Assembly (NCBI GenBank): GCA_024276075.1
Contig: JAJRXX010000052.1
Coordinates: 1 to 64,000, forward strand
Direction of reading: 5' to 3'
DNA from: Planctomycetota bacterium
GTDB lineage: Bacteria > Planctomycetota > Phycisphaerae > Phycisphaerales > Phycisphaeraceae
DNA: 64,000 nt
Part shown: positions 36,001 to 42,000 of the stretch, in pieces
Position numbering within the stretch: the first letter of the stretch is position 1
Layout of the letters: every line of letters begins with the position of its first letter
Notes under the pieces: model-generated
What the model was told of the DNA's origin: nothing
The model's database searches: none
What the model saw: the letters and a program-made list of their open reading frames with translations, nothing else
Translations under genes and position numbers: made by a program

Positions 36001-39000
36001 CAACGGCCTGCTCTACTTCGAGGCCAACGACGGCACCGAGAACGCCATCTACCGCACCGACGGCATCGATCGCAATACCGAAAAGGTCCACGTCACCGGC
36101 ACTAATACTCCGTTTAACTTTATTAGTAACGGCAACGACATCCTCTTCTCTCTGTTTGATGGTACATCGACCCAGTTGCACATTAGCGACGGTCTCCCTC
36201 AGGGTACGACCGTCAAGGTGGCCGACGCCGGTATCCTCAGCGGCACCATCCGCGTGAGCGTCTTGGACGACGAGGGCAACGGCACCGTCGAGGTCGCCGA
36301 CGCAGCGGCGCCCGCGGCCAACTTCATCGACATCGACTTGGCGACGCTCAACATACCCGCCAACGGCCTGGCGAGGCTCGATATCGCTCAACTCATCAAC
36401 GACGCGCTGCAAGCCGGCAAGACCCGCGTCACGCTCAAGATCGAGATGTTAGGCGCCAACCCGCTTCCTTTGTTGACCAAGCGTGCCCGGCCCCAAGACG
36501 CCTCCACCAGTCAGACCGCGTTGGAGATCACCACAGCTCAACGCAACGGCGTCGTCGCCGATCTCTACGATGAACAGGGGCATCGGCTTGTCGAGGGCCA
36601 ATCGGTCATCGACACTCGTGCGCACAAGGCTGGGACATACTTCCTGCGTGTTTACAACCCATTTGCTGCCGATCAGACAGGTGACTTGCCGTTCGCCATC
36701 GAGTTCAACCCGCCCAAGGCCGGACAAACCAACCCGAACCCCGAGTTCGGCCGCGACCAGATCCGCGGCGGTGAGGGCCCTGACCTCTTGATCGGCAACG
36801 GCGACCTCGATCGGCTATTTGGCGAGAGCGGAATCGACAGCTTTATCGCTGAGGAATTCGAGCTGCGTGACCTCGAGACCGGTGAGACGCGTGAAGACCC
36901 GTCCGCGCCGGAGGCAGTCAGCTCTACAGGCACGCCGCCGGCAGACCGCGTGATTGACATCGAGGATATTCAGCTCCGTCGTATCGTCGCTTTGGCATTG
37001 GGCATCCCAGTCACCACCGCTTGGAACGGTGCCCCGTTGGTCTCGCAGTCGATCTTGGCGTCACGGCTCAACACGCTTACATACCTCGAAGCCAGTCTCG
37101 ATCCCGCCGTCAACAATTTCTACACCACGTTCGAAGGCTTGCAGTTTGCCACGAACATCCGCTTGCTGAATCTGTCCGGCACGGCTCTAGGCGTCTTCTT
37201 CAGTCAGTTCGGCAGCCTCTCTACGCTCATACCCGGCACCGATCTGATCACCGGCGAGCCGTTCGGTCTTACAAGGCTGCAGTACCTGGGACTCGACCGC
37301 ATAATCGACTTCGAGTCCGCCACCACACTCGCCGCCATCTCGCAGTTCGAGTCACTTGAAGTGTTGAGCATGGACCGGCCCGACGCCTCAGGCCTGGGAT
37401 TCTTCCAGCTCACGGATATTTCCGCGCTGGCGGGCTTGAAGAACCTCCGTTGGCTGAGCCTCGCGGGCAATCAGATCACCGACCTAGGCCCACTGGCGGA
37501 ACTCGACATATTGCAGCAAGCCGAGCAGATACTCGATCCGCAAGCGAACCGATTGGCTTACCTCGACCTACGTGACAACGCCATCACCGACATCGGTCCG
37601 CTTGTGGGTCAGGACATCATCGACGATGGCCAGTTCAGCGACGGCTACGCAGAGCCGGTCGGCCCGTGGGCACGCAATCAAAATCCGTTCCCCGGCGCGT
37701 TTGAGCAGGACTACCGCTTTACCTTCGCCGGATCGACCAACCAAGCCACGTGGACATTCACCGGCTTGCCCGCAACAGGGTTTAACGTCTTCGTCACTTG
37801 GCCCGAAAACGCCAATAGGTCTACAGCCGTGACGTACACCGTCACCGGCGAGATCACCACACAGGTCGTCGTTGATCAGACCCAGGCACCTGCCGGTAGC
37901 CTGTTCGGCGGCAGCACATGGGAATTCTTGGGCATCTTCGCGCCCGACCTCAGCGGCCAGATCATGGTCCAACTCGACGGTGCTGTGGACGGGATCGTCG
38001 CCGCCGATGCCGTGCGCATCGCTCGGTTCGACCAAGTGCTGCCCGCGTTGACGCAGCTCGACCTCCGCGGCAACCCACTCGACAGCCGCAGCCACGACCT
38101 ATACCTGCCCGACTTGGTCGGCGTGGCGGGTTCGGGATTCGGGACCAATGCACTGGGCGCAGGCCTCCTGGTTGACCCCGATTTAGCTTCGCCGACCTTC
38201 CAGATACCGCAGATACCCCCGCAGGCGATCGCGGCCAATCTCACATCCCCGACCGTCCTCGCCAGCCTCGCCGCGGTCGATCCCGACGCTAACACACTGC
38301 TGCTCGGCTCGAACACCACGGTCAGGCAGTTCCAAGGCCCGTTCGATTCCACCCCGGGCTCAATACTTGACGACTTCATCGACCCGATCTCGTCGTTCTT
38401 CGACAATCCCATCCAGCCCGTCGACGCCATCTTCGGCCCCGACGGCAACTTCTACGTCGTCGATGCGGGTAACCGTCAGGTCCTCCGCTTCGATGGCCTC
38501 ACCGGCACGTTCCTCAATGTCTTCGTCACCGCCGATGAAATACCCGGTACCGGAACGCCTGAGCACCTCGGCTTTGGCATCGACAACGACCTTTACCTCG
38601 TTGATTCGAGTAACAGCCTTCACCAGTTCAATGGCAATACCGGTGCCTTTGTGGAAACCGACTTCACCTTTGGGACTGGTCTCGACATCGGCAATATAGA
38701 ATTTCACAATGGCAACATCCTGCTATTTACGGACATGACTAGCAGGAGATTGATCGGCCGTAACATCGAGACGGAAACGTTTGATCTAATTGGGCCAATT
38801 AACGGCACCGGTCTGTTCCCCGACGGTATTGACGTCGGTCCCGACGGGTTAATCTACGTCTCCAATACCGGTTCCAACAGGATCGAGCGGTTCCAATTCG
38901 ATTTCCTGGCCGGAACGTTTGTTTTCGTCGATGTCTTTGTGGATTCCACCGCCGCACCTGAGCTGAGCGATCCGACCGACCTCGTCTTCGGCCCCGACGG

Positions 39001-42000
39001 CACCCTCTACGTCGTCAGCGACGGCAACAGCACCGTACTCGGATTTGACATCACCACCGGCACGCAGATCATTGACTTGGCGATCGTGTCCGGCAACCCA
39101 CCCCTGGGCTCCATCCCGTTCATCAACTTCGCTCCGTCAACCGTCACCTTCAGCGTTACCAGCAGCGACCCTGCCGCCGCCAGCTTCACCATCAACACCA
39201 AAGATGAGATCGAGGTCACACCCACAGCCGGCTTCACCGGCACCATCCAGGCCACCGTTTCCGCCACCGATGGTCTGGGCCGCACCGCCGAGATGATCTT
39301 CGATCTGAGCATCGGCGTGGGCGCCGTCTACGGCAACGCCTTTAACGACCAAGACGCCAGCGGCACTCGCGATACATCCGAGCCGGGCCTTGCGGGTGTC
39401 ACCATCTACGCCGACCTCAACGCCAACGGCGTGTTCGACGCCACCGAGCCCCTGGGCCTCACCGACGACAACGGCGACTACGCCATCAATGGCCTCACGC
39501 TCCAGTCGCAGCCGTACTTGGTGCGTCAGGTGCCCCTGCCCGACGCCAGCCTGACCGTACCCGTTGGCTTCGGCAACGCCATGTTCCCCATCGCAGCGCT
39601 TGCAGGCATCAACGTCTTCGAGCAGGTCGTGTACAGAGGCCGACTTATCATCAGCGGTTTCGACGCAAACACCAGCGTCCAGGGGCTGTTCTCCTACGAT
39701 GGTGTTACGCTTACACCGCTAGCGGCCTTCCCCTCTGGCTCGCCACAAGGCCTGACCGAGTTCAACGGCGTACTCTACTTCTCCGCCAATGACGGAAACG
39801 GCGCCGGAACCGAGTTGTGGCAATATGACGGGAACACCGTCAAGCTCGCTGCCGACATCAGCACCACCAGTTCGTTCCCCACCTCGTTCGTTGTCTTCAA
39901 CGGTGCCCTGCACTTTATCGCAAACGCCGGTGCCGGTGCCGGCAACGAGCTATTCAGGTTCGACGGCGTCAACCCGCCCACTCTCGCTGCCGCGTCGGTT
40001 CCAACAGGATTCAGCAATCCGTTCGATCTGGTGGTATTCAATAATCTCTTGTTCTTACGAGGTTTCACGCCCACGACCGGCACCGAGTTATTCGCCTTCG
40101 ACGGCTCCAAGATCAATCTCGTTGTCGATATCAACCCCGGCGCCAGTTCCTCGACACCCCTCGACCTCACCCCGTTCAACGGAAACCTCTACTTCAATGC
40201 CTCCGCAGGTTCCGGCGGCGTGGGCAGAGAATTGTTCCGGTTCAACCCGGCGACAGGCGGCGTCGAGTTCGTCGCCGACATCAACCCTGGCACCAGCTCG
40301 TCGAGCCCATCCGAATTTACCGAGTTCAACGGCCAGCTATTCTTCAGAGCATTCAGGTCTGGAGGCGAGGGCACGGAGCTATGGTCCTTCGACGACGTCA
40401 ACGGCCCGCAACTCGTGGCGGATATTAATGCCGGGTCACCCTCATCTACCCCGCAATTCTTTACCGTCTTTGACAACGCCCTGTATTTCTCCGCCGCCGA
40501 CTCACCGTTCGGCCGCGAACTGTGGCGCACCGATGGCCAAAACGTTGAGCGGGTCTTCGATATCCGCGAAGGCGGTAGTTCATCAAGTCCAAGCGATCTC
40601 GTCGAGTTCGGCGGCACGCTCCTATTCGGTGCCAACGACGCCGCGGGCGACCAGGTCTTCGAGTTGATCCCAGACGCACACATGTTCCGTCTCAGCTCCG
40701 CTACCGCGCAGCTCGCCGCAGATTTTGGCAACCAACTCGTCGTCAGCGTAGGGGTGGACCAGACCGCCGACGAGGGCGATACCGTCACCGTTGCAGCTAC
40801 TGTCAACGACCCCGATCCGTCCAATGGCTCAAACTTCGCGTTCCAGTGGCAGATATCCTCGCCGAACGTCACGATCCTAAATAACAGCGACACCACACAG
40901 ACGCTCGAGTTCATACCAACCGACAATGGCACATTCACCGTGACGCTCACCGTCACCGATCTCGACGATGGGAATAAGCAGTTCACCGATTCGATGCGCG
41001 TCTTCGTGAACAACGTCGCCCCGACGACCACCGGTGGCTTCAACCAAACCCTTGATGAGGGCCAACCCATACCGACACTCGACGCGGCGACGCTTGTCAC
41101 CGACCCCGGCGCCAATGACACACAATCAATCCTTTGGCAGGTGGTATCCACCAACGGACAGGTGATCCCCGATAGTACGAACACCACGCTCGACTTCACG
41201 CCCAACGACAACGGCACCTACACCGTGACCATGACAGCCACCGACGACGACGGAGCAGCATCCAACCCGCAGGTATGGGTCTTCACCGTCAACAACGTCG
41301 CTCCGCAGAACGTCAACGCCGGCGCGGACCAGACCGTCAACGAAGGGCAAACCGCCAACCTCGCCGTCACCTTCACCGACCCAGGCTCCGCCGATACCCA
41401 CACGATCGATTGGCAGGTCGTTCACGACGCCACCAGCCAGGTCGTCGCCCAAGCCTTTAACGCCGGTGCGAACTTCAACTTCACACCTGACGATGACGGC
41501 ACCTTCACGGTCACGGTTACGGTCACCGACAAGGATGGCCAGAGCAACACCGACACAGTACAAGTCACAGCTCTCAACGTCGCGCCGCAGAATCTCAATG
41601 CCGGCAGCGACCAGACCGTCAACGAAGGCCAGCTTGTGAGTCTGAGCCTCGTGGGATCACCGACCGACGCGAGTACGATCGACCAAGCGAGCTTGTCGGT
41701 GACATGGGACGTGTTGGCGAGCAACGGTCAGGCTGTCAATTCCGGTAGCGGATCAACCTTCAACTTTACGCCCAATGACAACGGGATATACACGGTTACG
41801 ACGACGGTCTACGATAAGGACGGCGGCTCCACCAGTGACACGGTCACCATTACCGTCAATAACGTTGCCCCGCAAAACGTCGACGCAGGCCCGGACCAGA
41901 TCGTTGACGAAGGCCAGCTTGTGAGTCTGAGCCTTGTCGGTGCGCCTACCGATCCGAGTTCGGTTGACGAGGCGAGCCTGTCAGTGGTCTGGGACGTGGT

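Noticed and set aside
40189-41217. 342-codon minus-strand frame in the PKD region
   Set aside because: Shadow of repeated plus-strand PKD units; no family resemblance and no gene neighbours on that strand.
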